From positions 1 through 46,359 of the forward strand of contig NZ_PUQD01000043.1 in assembly GCF_003331055.1 (NCBI RefSeq): 46,359 bases of DNA. Direction: 5' to 3'. The notes beneath the pieces are model-generated. The model saw only the letters and a program-made list of their open reading frames with translations. It did not search any database and was not told where the DNA came from. Origin of the DNA: Pseudomonas sp. AFG_SD02_1510_Pfu_092 (lineage in GTDB: Bacteria; Pseudomonadota; Gammaproteobacteria; Pseudomonadales; Pseudomonadaceae). Positions 16,716 through 24,563 of the stretch are shown here, piece by piece (position 1 is the stretch's first letter; each line of letters opens with the position of its first letter). The position numbers and the translations under genes are program-made.

Positions 16716-18167
16716 TCAGCCCTGCACCACGCGCAGCACTTCGGCCAGGCTGGTCTCGCCACGCGCCAGGCAATCGCTGGCCATCGCCAGCAGGCTCTGC
16801 CGGCGATCGGCCAGGTAGGCCTGCATGGCCAGTTCGCTGGCGCCGTCGTACAGCAGGCCGATCAGCCCGGCGTCCAGTTCGATGAATTCGTACAGGCCCA
16901 GGCGCCCGAGGTAACCGCTGCCCTGGCACTGCTCGCAGCCCACCGCGTGGTAGCTGCTGCCCAGCGCCGCCAACTCGGGCCACAGCTCACGTTCGGCCGC
17001 TTGCAACGGGTGCGCCAGCGCGCAACTGCACAAGCGCCGGACCAGCCGCTGGGCCAGTACGCCGCGCAGGCACGAGGCGATCAGGAACGGTTCGATGCCC
17101 ATGTCGCGCAGGCGCGTCACCGCGCCCACCGCGCTGTTGGTGTGCAGGGTCGACAGCACCAGGTGGCCGGTGAGGCTGGCCTGCACGGCAATCTGCGCGG
17201 TTTCCTGGTCGCGGATTTCGCCCAGCATGATTACATCCGGGTCCTGGCGCAGAATGGCGCGCAGGCCGCTGGCGAAGGTCAACCCGGCACGCGGGTTGAT
17301 CGCCGTCTGGCCGATGCCGGCGATGGCATATTCCACCGGGTCTTCGACGGTGAGGATATTGCGGCTGCCATCATTGAGGCTGTTGAGGCTGGCGTACAGG
17401 GTCGTGGTCTTGCCCGAGCCGGTCGGGCCGGTGGACAGCACGATGCCGTTGGGCCGCGCCAGGCAACTGCGCAGGCCCTGCAACACCGTTGCCGGCATGC
17501 CCAGGTTGCCCAGCGCCAGCAGGCTGGCCTGTTTGTCGAGCACCCGCATGACCACCCGTTCGCCGTGGATGCCAGGCAGGGTCGAGACCCGCACATCCAC
17601 TTCACGCCCGGCCGCGCGCAGGCTGATGCGGCCATCCTGAGGCTGACGTTTCTCGGCGATGTCCAGACGCGCCATGACCTTGATCCGCGACACCAGCATG
17701 GCCGACAGCGCACGCGGCGGGCGCAGCACTTCGCGCAGGTGGCCATCGACGCGCAGGCGCACCACCAGGCTTTGCTCGAAGGTTTCTATATGAATGTCCG
17801 AGGCCCGCAGGCGCAGGGCCTGGGCGAACAGGCCGTTGATCAGGCGGATCACCGGGGCTTCGTCGTCGCTTTCCAGCAGGTCCTCGATGCGCGGCATTTC
17901 GCTTATCAGGCTGTCCAGGTCAACCTGGTCGCCGATGCCTTCGATCAACGCCGCAGTGGCGGCATCGCCGGCCTGGTACAGCTGGCCAAGGCGCTCGTCG
18001 AACAGCGCCGGCTCCAGGTATTCGAGCACGCTGGGCCGGCCGTGCACGCGCAGCAGCTCGTGCAACTGGGCGCTGTCGGCATCGGGCCGCAGCCACAGCT
18101 GCCAGCCCTGCTCGGCCGGGGCCATGGCCACGCCGCTGAGGCGCGCCTGGCGGTACGCCAGCATCAC
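16716..18167 (-). CDS. gspE: Type II secretion ATPase GspE
   Basis: This 483-residue cytoplasmic ATPase has Walker A G-P-T-G-S-G-K-T (247-254), Asp box I-L-T-V-E-D-P-V-E-Y (271-280), Walker B D-V-I-M-L-G-E-I-R-D (311-320) and a His box around L-V-L-S-T-L-H-T-N (337-345). The C-terminal metal site has C411-x2-C414 but C380-x-C382 instead of the usual CxxC. The start is GTG at 18167, overlapping the gspD stop (GTGA); the ATG one codon later is equally possible. Assignment is secure. Confidence 0.96.
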   Translation of the reverse strand: MMLAYRQARLSGVAMAPAEQGWQLWLRPDADSAQLHELLRVHGRPSVLEYLEPALFDERLGQLYQAGDAATAALIEGIGDQVDLDSLISEMPRIEDLLESDDEAPVIRLINGLFAQALRLRASDIHIETFEQSLVVRLRVDGHLREVLRPPRALSAMLVSRIKVMARLDIAEKRQPQDGRISLRAAGREVDVRVSTLPGIHGERVVMRVLDKQASLLALGNLGMPATVLQGLRSCLARPNGIVLSTGPTGSGKTTTLYASLNSLNDGSRNILTVEDPVEYAIAGIGQTAINPRAGLTFASGLRAILRQDPDVIMLGEIRDQETAQIAVQASLTGHLVLSTLHTNSAVGAVTRLRDMGIEPFLIASCLRGVLAQRLVRRLCSCALAHPLQAAERELWPELAALGSSYHAVGCEQCQGSGYLGRLGLYEFIELDAGLIGLLYDGASELAMQAYLADRRQSLLAMASDCLARGETSLAEVLRVVQG

Positions 18168-19954
18168 CAGGCACCGCCTTCAAGGCGCGCGCGGCTGGCG
18201 GGGAACACCTGCAACAGCGGCGTGGCTTTTGGCGCGTCGGCGTTTTGCGCATCGGCCAGCTCCGGCAGTTGCAGCGGCGTGGTCTGCTGCAGGGTGCGGT
18301 ACTTGCCTTCGCTGAGCCCGGCCAGGCTCGGCCCGTCACGCAGGATGCGTGGGCGGATGAACACCATCAGGTTCTGCTTGGTATTGCGGGTAGCATCGGA
18401 GCGGAACAGCCGGCCCAGGTACGGGATATCGCCGAGCAACGGCACACGCTGGTTGCTGGTGCTCAGTTCGTCGCTGATCAGGCCGCCGAGAATGACCAGG
18501 CCATTGTCGTCGACCATGACCTTGGTCTTGATCTCGCGCTTGTTGGTGATTACATCGCTGGCAGCACTGGAGTCGGCGATCGACGACACCTCCTGGACGA
18601 TGTCCAGGCGCACGCTGTTGTCGATGTTGATCTGCGGCTTGATGCGCAGCTTTACCCCGACCTCCTTGCGCTCGATGGTCTGGTACGGGTTGGCGTTGCT
18701 CTGCGTCACCGAACCGGTGACGAACGGCACTTCCTGGCCAACCAGGATCGACGCCTCGGCGTTGTCCAGGGTCAGCAGGGTCGGCGTGGACAACAGGTTG
18801 AAGCCGCTCTTGCCCTTCAGCGCATTGATCAGCATGGCGAAGTTGAACCCGCCGCCGAAATGGCCGATACCCGCCAGCGCGCCGGTGGTACCGGACAGCA
18901 GCTTGCCCAGCGCCTCGTTGTCACCACTGTCGACGGCCCCGGCGACGTTGGCGATGTTCACCCCGTTGCTGTCGAAGTTGACGATGCCGGCACCGAACTT
19001 GTCGTCGGCGAACAGCCACTGCACGCCCAGCTCCTGGGCGCTGCTGTCGGACACTTCGGCGATGATCGCCTCGACCACCACCTGCGCCCGGCGGATGTCC
19101 AGCTGTTCGACGATGGCGCGGTAGGCGTCCAGCTCGCTGTCAGGGCCGACCATGACCACGGCGTTGGTGCCTTCTTCGTATTCCAGGCGGATGCCCGAGC
19201 TGGCAGCGGCGGCCAGCACCGGGCGCTCCCCGGTCTCGCCCGGCGCGCTGCCCTCGGCGGGCACGGCGCCCTCCTGGCTGAGGCCACGCAACACCTTGAC
19301 CACTTCGCTGGCACTGGCGTGACGCAGGTAGATCACCTGGGTAGCGCTGTTGCTCGCCACTTCAGCCGGGCGGTCGAGGTGTTGCAGCAGGCTGGCGATC
19401 CGGTCGAGGTTGCTGCGCCAGTCGGTCACCACCAGTTGATGCGCAGCCGGGTACGGCGTGATCACCCCCACCCGTGGGTCGATCAGCGGTTTGAGAATGC
19501 CCAGCACCTGCTCGCTGGCAGCGTTGCGTACGTTGAATACCCGGGTGGCCACGCTGTCGCTGCCTGCCTGCTGCTGCCCGGTCGGTTCGACAGGCACCGG
19601 CTCCAGGCGCGCGGCCTGGTCAGGGACGATCTTCACACTGCCGTTGGGCAGGTCGACGGCGGCAAAGCCCTGGGCGCGCAACTGGGCCAGGAAGATATCG
19701 TAGATGGCATCGGCGTCGTGCAGGTCGACAGTACGCACGGTGACCTTGCCTTTGACCCGGGGGTCGACGATGAAGGTGGTGCCGGTGATGCGCGACACGC
19801 TGTCGATGAACTCGCCCAGTTCGGTGTCGACGAAGTTCACCTCGTACATGGGCGTACCGTTGTCGTCGAACACCGGCTCTTCGGCACACGCCAGCGGCAG
19901 GCCCATGGCCAGCGCAAGGCTCAGCGCGGCCGCCGCGCAATATCTAACAGGCAT
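18164..19954 (-). CDS. gspD: Type II secretion secretin GspD
   Basis: This is a 596-residue outer-membrane secretin with a signal peptide (1-24, ending ACA), N0-N2 domains (about 30-300, including V-Y-L-R-H-A-S-A-S-E-V-V-K-V-L) and a C-terminal secretin domain (about 370-545). The secretin domain has V-G-x-x-V-P-F and V-x-V-D-D-N-G-L-V-I-L-G-G-L motifs and P-x-L-G-D-I-P-x-L-G-x-L-F. It forms the 15-mer gate through which folded exoproteins leave. It starts three bases after gspC. No pilotin gene is seen. Confidence 0.97.
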   Translation of the reverse strand: MPVRYCAAAALSLALAMGLPLACAEEPVFDDNGTPMYEVNFVDTELGEFIDSVSRITGTTFIVDPRVKGKVTVRTVDLHDADAIYDIFLAQLRAQGFAAVDLPNGSVKIVPDQAARLEPVPVEPTGQQQAGSDSVATRVFNVRNAASEQVLGILKPLIDPRVGVITPYPAAHQLVVTDWRSNLDRIASLLQHLDRPAEVASNSATQVIYLRHASASEVVKVLRGLSQEGAVPAEGSAPGETGERPVLAAAASSGIRLEYEEGTNAVVMVGPDSELDAYRAIVEQLDIRRAQVVVEAIIAEVSDSSAQELGVQWLFADDKFGAGIVNFDSNGVNIANVAGAVDSGDNEALGKLLSGTTGALAGIGHFGGGFNFAMLINALKGKSGFNLLSTPTLLTLDNAEASILVGQEVPFVTGSVTQSNANPYQTIERKEVGVKLRIKPQINIDNSVRLDIVQEVSSIADSSAASDVITNKREIKTKVMVDDNGLVILGGLISDELSTSNQRVPLLGDIPYLGRLFRSDATRNTKQNLMVFIRPRILRDGPSLAGLSEGKYRTLQQTTPLQLPELADAQNADAPKATPLLQVFPASRARLEGGAW

Positions 19955-19957
19955 CGT

Positions 19958-20383
19958 TCATCCTTGCCGCTTGAAGCCGGTCACGGCGGGGCGTGGCGGC
20001 CAGGGCAGGCGTTCACGCCGCCCCTGGTTGTTGAAAGTCAGGCCATCACTGTCGATGTCCTGCAGCACGATCCCCGGCGCCAGGCGCTGGCCGCGGGCCA
20101 GGGTGAGCACCCGCTCGCCGTAGCGCAGCACCAACACACTGGCGCCCAACGGCTGGGCCTTGAGCCCGCCGAGGTAATGCAGCGGCAGGCGGGTGATGGC
20201 GATGGCGCCGTCATCGACGGGGGCCTGCCAGTGGCCGACCATCAGTCCAGGCAGCGGCTGGTCGGGCGCTGTGGCGGCAGTGGCCGGTTGCGGCTGACGG
20301 CCCAGTTGCAGCACGCACTGGGCGGCCAGCCAACCGGCCAAGGTCAGGCCGGCGCCGGTGAGCAGGCGCGGGGCGAGCCTCAC
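19958..20383 (-). CDS. gspC: Short type II secretion protein C (GspC)
   Basis: This 141-residue protein has one N-terminal membrane segment (about 7-27) and a homology-region domain (about 60-130: L-P-L-H-Y-L-G...A-S-V-L-V-L-R-Y-G-E-R...G-I-V-L-Q-D-I), which in GspC contacts the N0 domain of GspD. There is no C-terminal PDZ or coiled-coil domain, so it is a minimal form, about half the usual length. The start is taken as the GTG at 20383, which overlaps the uxpA stop (GTGA). The longer upstream frame lies inside uxpA. Confidence 0.82.
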   Translation of the reverse strand: MRLAPRLLTGAGLTLAGWLAAQCVLQLGRQPQPATAATAPDQPLPGLMVGHWQAPVDDGAIAITRLPLHYLGGLKAQPLGASVLVLRYGERVLTLARGQRLAPGIVLQDIDSDGLTFNNQGRRERLPWPPRPAVTGFKRQG

Positions 20384-22032
20384 GAGGCCAGCCGCCTGGG
20401 GTGCCAGCCTGGGTGCCCTTGTATGTAGCGCACTTCCGGCAGTTGCAGCGAGGCCAGCCGCCAGCCCGGCGCCTGGCGCGTGAGCCAGGCTTCGAGCCGT
20501 TGCCACAGCGGCTCGCCGGCCTGGGTTTCGAATTGCAGGCCAAAGGTGCGGCACAGGCCCTGCACGGGCTGCAGATCGGCGATGCGCTTGCCTTGCGGGC
20601 TGTAGCTGACCCGCCAGGGCTGGCCCTGCCAGCGCGGCAGGTCCTGGCTGTTGTCGAGCAACAGCGGGTCGCCGAACAGTTGCTCGGCGGCGTTCTCCAG
20701 CACTTGTTCGACCTGCCGCGCCGGGGCTTCGACCACCGGTGCCGGGTAACCACCGGTGAGGCTGATCAGGTGCTCGCGGGTGATGGCGGCCCCTGCGGGC
20801 AGCGGGAAGTCATAACGCAGGCCCGGCAACAGCACCGGCATGCCGCTGTCGTCGGCCAGGGCCTGGTGCAGCAGGCGGTCCCAACTGCCGCCACGGGTGT
20901 CGCGGCGATACAGGGCCTCGGGCGCGCGTGCCAGCGGTTGGTCGAGCCAGGCCGCGTGACCGGCGCGCTGGCGGTGCAGTTCTGCCTGCAAGGGCGCGAC
21001 CCGCAGTTGTGCGGCAGGTGCCAGTTGCTGCTCGAAAGCCGGGAAGAAACGCCCGTCGTACTGCCACTGCCCGGCGCTGCGCTGGCAGCGCAGGCGGAAC
21101 GCGCCACTGCCCCGACAACCAGCGAACAGCACCGGCACCCGGCGCCCGCTGGCCTGGCTGACCTCGACCGGCGCCGGCCACAAATCCTGGCCACGGGCGC
21201 ACAGCAGCACATCGACCTGCGGCACCCGCTCGGCCAGCCACAGGCCCGGCCCGGTACCGACATCGGCCAGGGCCACCACCAGGTCGGCCTCGCGCCGGGC
21301 CTGTTCGAACACCGGCTGCAATGACTGGTACCACTGTTTCAGCGAGGCTTTCTGGTCCTGGGCATAGGGGTCGGTCACGCCGACCACGGCAACCCGCACG
21401 CCACCGCGCTCGAAAACCTGCAAGGGTTGCAGGCCCAGGGCCTGGCGTTGCGGCTCGGCCAGCCCGGCGCCCAGGGTCACGGCGCTAGCCTGGCGATACA
21501 GCGCCGGGCTGCGCTGCGGCCACAGCACGCGCTCGTCGCTGCTGACCCGCGCCTCGCTGCCCAGCAACTGGCTGCCCTGCAGGCCGCTTTCACCTTGGGT
21601 CAGGTAAGCCAGGCCACTGCCATTCCAGCCCTGGCCGTTTTCCAGGGTCAGGCTGTTGCCGGGCCCGGCCTCTGCGCGCAATTGCTCGAGCAACGCTGCC
21701 AGCACCGCATAGCCACCCAGCTGGGCAGACGCAGCCTGGCTGGCATCCAGCAGTGGCGCCAGCTGCGGGTAGGCGACACTGGCGCTGCTGCCGGTCATCC
21801 ACGGCGCACGGCCCAGGTGGCTGACGGGCCCCAGGCGGGTGGCCGGCACCACAGCCTGGCCCGGCTGGCGGGCGTCGAGGGTATCGGCCACGTATAGCAG
21901 GTCGAGGCGGGCGTTGCCGCCCTGCTGCCCCGGCAAGGCAGAGCAGGCGCCGAGTAACGGTGCCAATGCACCGACACCCATCCAGCCGATCACTTCGCGC
22001 CTGTGCACACTGCTCGCCATCGAACCCGCCAT
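20380..22032 (-). CDS. uxpA: UxpA-like Tat lipoprotein, SoxB/5'-nucleotidase fold, metal site apparently lost
   Basis: This 550-residue exported protein heads the T2SS operon. The N-terminus has a twin-arginine signal (H-R-R-E-V-I-G-W, Arg11-Arg12) and a lipobox L-L-G-A-C (Cys30). The body resembles SoxB/UshA-type metallophosphatases in order of segments. The ligand motifs are replaced, however: the D-x-H motif reads D-T-L (50-52), the G-D segment reads E-N-G-Q-G-W (131-136), the G-N/H-x-E segment reads S-S-D-E-R (164-168), and the G-H-x-H segment reads A-R-G-Q-D (279-283). A C-terminal 5'-nucleotidase-like domain follows. A PhoB box lies 45 bases upstream. The ATG at 22020 is an equally good start. 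The name rests on the published P. putida xcp locus. Confidence 0.75.
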   Translation of the reverse strand: MAGSMASSVHRREVIGWMGVGALAPLLGACSALPGQQGGNARLDLLYVADTLDARQPGQAVVPATRLGPVSHLGRAPWMTGSSASVAYPQLAPLLDASQAASAQLGGYAVLAALLEQLRAEAGPGNSLTLENGQGWNGSGLAYLTQGESGLQGSQLLGSEARVSSDERVLWPQRSPALYRQASAVTLGAGLAEPQRQALGLQPLQVFERGGVRVAVVGVTDPYAQDQKASLKQWYQSLQPVFEQARREADLVVALADVGTGPGLWLAERVPQVDVLLCARGQDLWPAPVEVSQASGRRVPVLFAGCRGSGAFRLRCQRSAGQWQYDGRFFPAFEQQLAPAAQLRVAPLQAELHRQRAGHAAWLDQPLARAPEALYRRDTRGGSWDRLLHQALADDSGMPVLLPGLRYDFPLPAGAAITREHLISLTGGYPAPVVEAPARQVEQVLENAAEQLFGDPLLLDNSQDLPRWQGQPWRVSYSPQGKRIADLQPVQGLCRTFGLQFETQAGEPLWQRLEAWLTRQAPGWRLASLQLPEVRYIQGHPGWHPRRLAS

Positions 22033-22076
22033 CCTTATCCATGCTCTGTCAGGGCACCGGATGTTGCGGCGTTGGT

Positions 22077-22094
22077 ATTACAGTTTGATGGCAG
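22077..22094 (-). promoter_or_regulatory. Predicted PhoB box ahead of uxpA-gsp operon
   Basis: On the minus strand the sequence reads CTGCCAT-CAAA-CTGTAAT, matching 12 of 14 positions of the Pho box consensus CTGTCAT-N4-CTGTCAT. It lies 45 bases upstream of the first uxpA start codon. It would place uxpA and the T2SS genes under phosphate-starvation control, in agreement with the published Pi-dependent expression of P. putida xcp. Confidence 0.75.
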
Positions 22095-22160
22095 AAATCC
22101 GACAACCATTCCAAATGGCTCTGTACAGCACGCTGTTAAGAGCGAGCGGTTTTAAAAGCG

Positions 22161-22189
22161 CTTTAACATTTCTGCCAATGAATCATCAT
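22161..22189 (+). promoter_or_regulatory. Possible degenerate Pho box repeats ahead of uxpB
   Basis: Three 7-base units start exactly 11 bases apart: CTTTAAC (22161), CTGCCAA (22172) and TCATCAT (22183). They match CTGTCAT at four, five and four positions, and two of the three spacers are ATTT. The 11-bp phasing is that of PhoB half-sites, but each unit is weak. The array lies about 55 bases before the uxpB ATG. Confidence 0.4.
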
Positions 22190-22244
22190 ATTTGCGCACT
22201 AAAGTCGCGGTTTCCTCCAACTCAGCCAACATAAGGACACCCTG

Positions 22245-24305
22245 ATGAGTCGAGATACCGGCGACAACCTGGACCGGAACCAGAGCGGCAACCTGCCGAT
22301 GGCCAACGTCATGGACGCCTACCTGAGCCGCCGCAGCGTGATGCGTGGCAGCCTGGGCGCCGCCATCGCCATGATCGCCGGTACCGGCCTGACGGGCTGC
22401 TTCGACGGTGGGGGTTCCGATCACGATGATCCGGTCACCGAGCCACCGGTAACCGAGCCGGAAGTACCGAAACTGGCGCTGGGTTTCCAGTCCATCCCCG
22501 GCTCGCGCACCGACGCCTGCGTGGTGGCTACCGGTTACAGCGCCTACGTGCTGGCGCCCTGGGGCACGCCGATCAACAGCAACGGCAACCCGTGGAAGTC
22601 CGATGGCAGCAATACCTCGAGCGACCAGGCCAACGCCATGGGCATGCACCATGACGGCATGCACTTCTTCCCCATCAACGGCAGCTCCGAGGACGGCCTG
22701 CTGGCGATCAACTTCGAGTACATCGACACTGCCGCGCTGCACCCGGCCGGGCCGACCACCGATGTCAACGGCAAGCGCCCGGTCGAAGAAGTGCGCAAGG
22801 AAATCAACGCCCACGGCGCCGGCGTGGTGCGCCTGCAGAAGGTCAACGGCCGCTGGCAGGTGGTCGACAACGACCCGCTCAACCGCCGTTTCACCACCGC
22901 CTCGCGCATGGAAATCACCGGCCCGCTGCGCGGTACCGAGCACGTCAAGACCAAATACTCCAGCGCCGGCACCCACTGCCGCGGCACCAACAACAACTGC
23001 GGCAACGGCTACACCCCCTGGGGCACCTACCTGACCTGTGAAGAGAACTGGCCAGGCATCTTCGTCAACAAGGGCACCCGCCCTGAAGACCAGCGCCGCA
23101 TTGGCGTAGGCACCTCCAGCGGCCAGTACAAGTGGGAAACCGCAGCCGGTGACAGCAGCGAAGTGGCCGACGAGTTCGCCCGTTTCGACGTCACCGTCAA
23201 GGGCGCCAGCGCCACCGACGACTACCGTAACGAAGCCAGCACCTACGGCTACATCGTCGAGATCGACCCGTACAACAGCAACACCCTGGCCACCAAGCGC
23301 ACCGCGCTGGGCCGCTTCCGCCACGAGGGCTGCGCGCCGGGCCTGCCGGTCGCCGGCAAGCCGCTGGTGTGGTACATGGGTGACGACTCGAACAACGAGT
23401 ACCTGTACAAGTGGGTGTCCACCGCCGTATGGGACGCGGCCGATGCCAACCCGGCCGACCGCCTGGCCACCGGGGCCAAATACCTCGACCAGGGCAAACT
23501 GTACGTGGCGCGCTTCAATGCCGACGGCACCGGGGTGTGGCTGCTGCTGGACGTCGCCACCGCGACCACCGCAGGCAGCACCCTGGGCGCACTGTATGGC
23601 GACCTGCCGGGGATCATCCTCAACACCCGTGGGGCTGCCGATGCCGTGGGCGCAACGCCGATGGACCGCCCGGAATGGACCACGGTCAACCCACTGAACG
23701 GCGATGTGTACCTGACCCTGACCAACAACAGTGCGCGCACCCCGGAAAAGGTCGATGCTGCCAACCCGCGCGGCCCGAACCGTCACGGCCACATCATTCG
23801 CTGGCACGACAGCGACGACCAACTGAGCTTCACCTGGGACATCTTCGTGTTCGGCGCCAACGCTGCCGGTACCGCCGACATCAACCGCTCGGGCCTGACC
23901 GAACTGAACCAGTTCGCCAGCCCGGACGGCATGAGCTTCGATAGCCGTGGCGTGCTGTGGTTCGAGACCGACAACGGCGAAAGCAGCGTGACCGATTACA
24001 CCAACGACCAGCTGTTGGCGGTGATCCCGACCAACCTGGTGGATGCCAGCGGCAAGCAGGTGCCGGTGAACGCACAGAACCAGGTGGACCTGCGCCGCTT
24101 CTTCGTCGGGCCGAATGGTTGTGAAGTCACCGGGATTACCTTCACGCCCGACAACAAGACGCTGTTCGTCAACATCCAGCACCCGGAAAACTGGCCGTAT
24201 ACCGACAAGGCCACCGATGCCACACCGGCCGGGGCGACGGTAAGGCCGCGGGCGGCGACGGTAGTGATTCAGCGGATTGATGGTGGGGAGATTGGTACTG
24301 CCTGA
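22245..24305 (+). CDS. uxpB: PhoX-family alkaline phosphatase, Tat lipoprotein (UxpB)
   Basis: This 686-residue phosphatase of the PhoX/DUF839 family releases phosphate from organic esters. The N-terminus has the twin-arginine motif S-R-R-S-V-M-R (Arg29-Arg30), a hydrophobic stretch and a lipobox L-T-G-C with Cys52. Typical PhoX segments follow: H-C-R-G-T-N-N-N-C-G-N-G-Y-T-P-W-G-T and L-T-C-E-E-N-W near residues 245-268, and D-G-M-S-F-D-S-R-G-V-L-W late in the protein. AAGGA sits seven bases before the ATG at 22245. Published work on P. putida UxpB describes just this Tat-plus-lipobox signal, Pi-dependent production and Xcp-dependent transport. The gene is divergent from uxpA. Confidence 0.93.
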   Translation: MSRDTGDNLDRNQSGNLPMANVMDAYLSRRSVMRGSLGAAIAMIAGTGLTGCFDGGGSDHDDPVTEPPVTEPEVPKLALGFQSIPGSRTDACVVATGYSAYVLAPWGTPINSNGNPWKSDGSNTSSDQANAMGMHHDGMHFFPINGSSEDGLLAINFEYIDTAALHPAGPTTDVNGKRPVEEVRKEINAHGAGVVRLQKVNGRWQVVDNDPLNRRFTTASRMEITGPLRGTEHVKTKYSSAGTHCRGTNNNCGNGYTPWGTYLTCEENWPGIFVNKGTRPEDQRRIGVGTSSGQYKWETAAGDSSEVADEFARFDVTVKGASATDDYRNEASTYGYIVEIDPYNSNTLATKRTALGRFRHEGCAPGLPVAGKPLVWYMGDDSNNEYLYKWVSTAVWDAADANPADRLATGAKYLDQGKLYVARFNADGTGVWLLLDVATATTAGSTLGALYGDLPGIILNTRGAADAVGATPMDRPEWTTVNPLNGDVYLTLTNNSARTPEKVDAANPRGPNRHGHIIRWHDSDDQLSFTWDIFVFGANAAGTADINRSGLTELNQFASPDGMSFDSRGVLWFETDNGESSVTDYTNDQLLAVIPTNLVDASGKQVPVNAQNQVDLRRFFVGPNGCEVTGITFTPDNKTLFVNIQHPENWPYTDKATDATPAGATVRPRAATVVIQRIDGGEIGTA

Positions 24306-24320
24306 TCGATCTGTGCACGG

Positions 24321-24340
24321 GGGCCGCTTTGCGGCCCTTT
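24321..24340 (+). terminator. Probable terminator of uxpB
   Basis: The stem GGGCCGC-TTT-GCGGCCC is followed by TTT, 15 bases after the uxpB stop. It is the inner hairpin of a REP half-element that continues to about 24363. It is the same hairpin type as the one after purT. Confidence 0.6.
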
Positions 24341-24442
24341 CGCCGGCAAGCCAGCTCCCACAGGTACAGCATTGCTCTCGAGGCTTGTGCCCACCCTCTG
24401 GGAGCAACTGTCTTGCTCAAGTTCTAAAAGCTGGCGCGATGA

Positions 24443-24535
24443 TCCCTGTGGGAGCGGGCGAGCCCGCGAACACCGGCGCAGCCGGTGCCATCCACAGCGT
24501 CGCCTGCTTCGCGGGCTTGCCCGCTCCCACAGGGA
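24443..24535. repeat. REP hairpin between uxpB and gspK
   Basis: A 93-bp inverted repeat with arms TCCCTGTGGGAGCGGGC and its complement, plus an inner CCGGCGCAGCCGGTG hairpin. It is nearly identical to the element between gspI and gspJ. It separates the convergent 3' ends of uxpB and gspK and could end transcription from both sides. Confidence 0.9.
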
Positions 24536-24563
24536 ATCGTGCAGGCCTATGGCTCACGCGGCG

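Noticed and set aside
15504..19124. An open frame of 1206 codons on the plus strand across gspD-gspG
   Set aside because: It runs antisense over several secure T2SS genes and is Gln/Ala-rich low complexity, a codon-bias shadow.
23411..23944. A plus-strand frame inside uxpB
   Set aside because: It is a shifted-frame shadow of the PhoX coding sequence.
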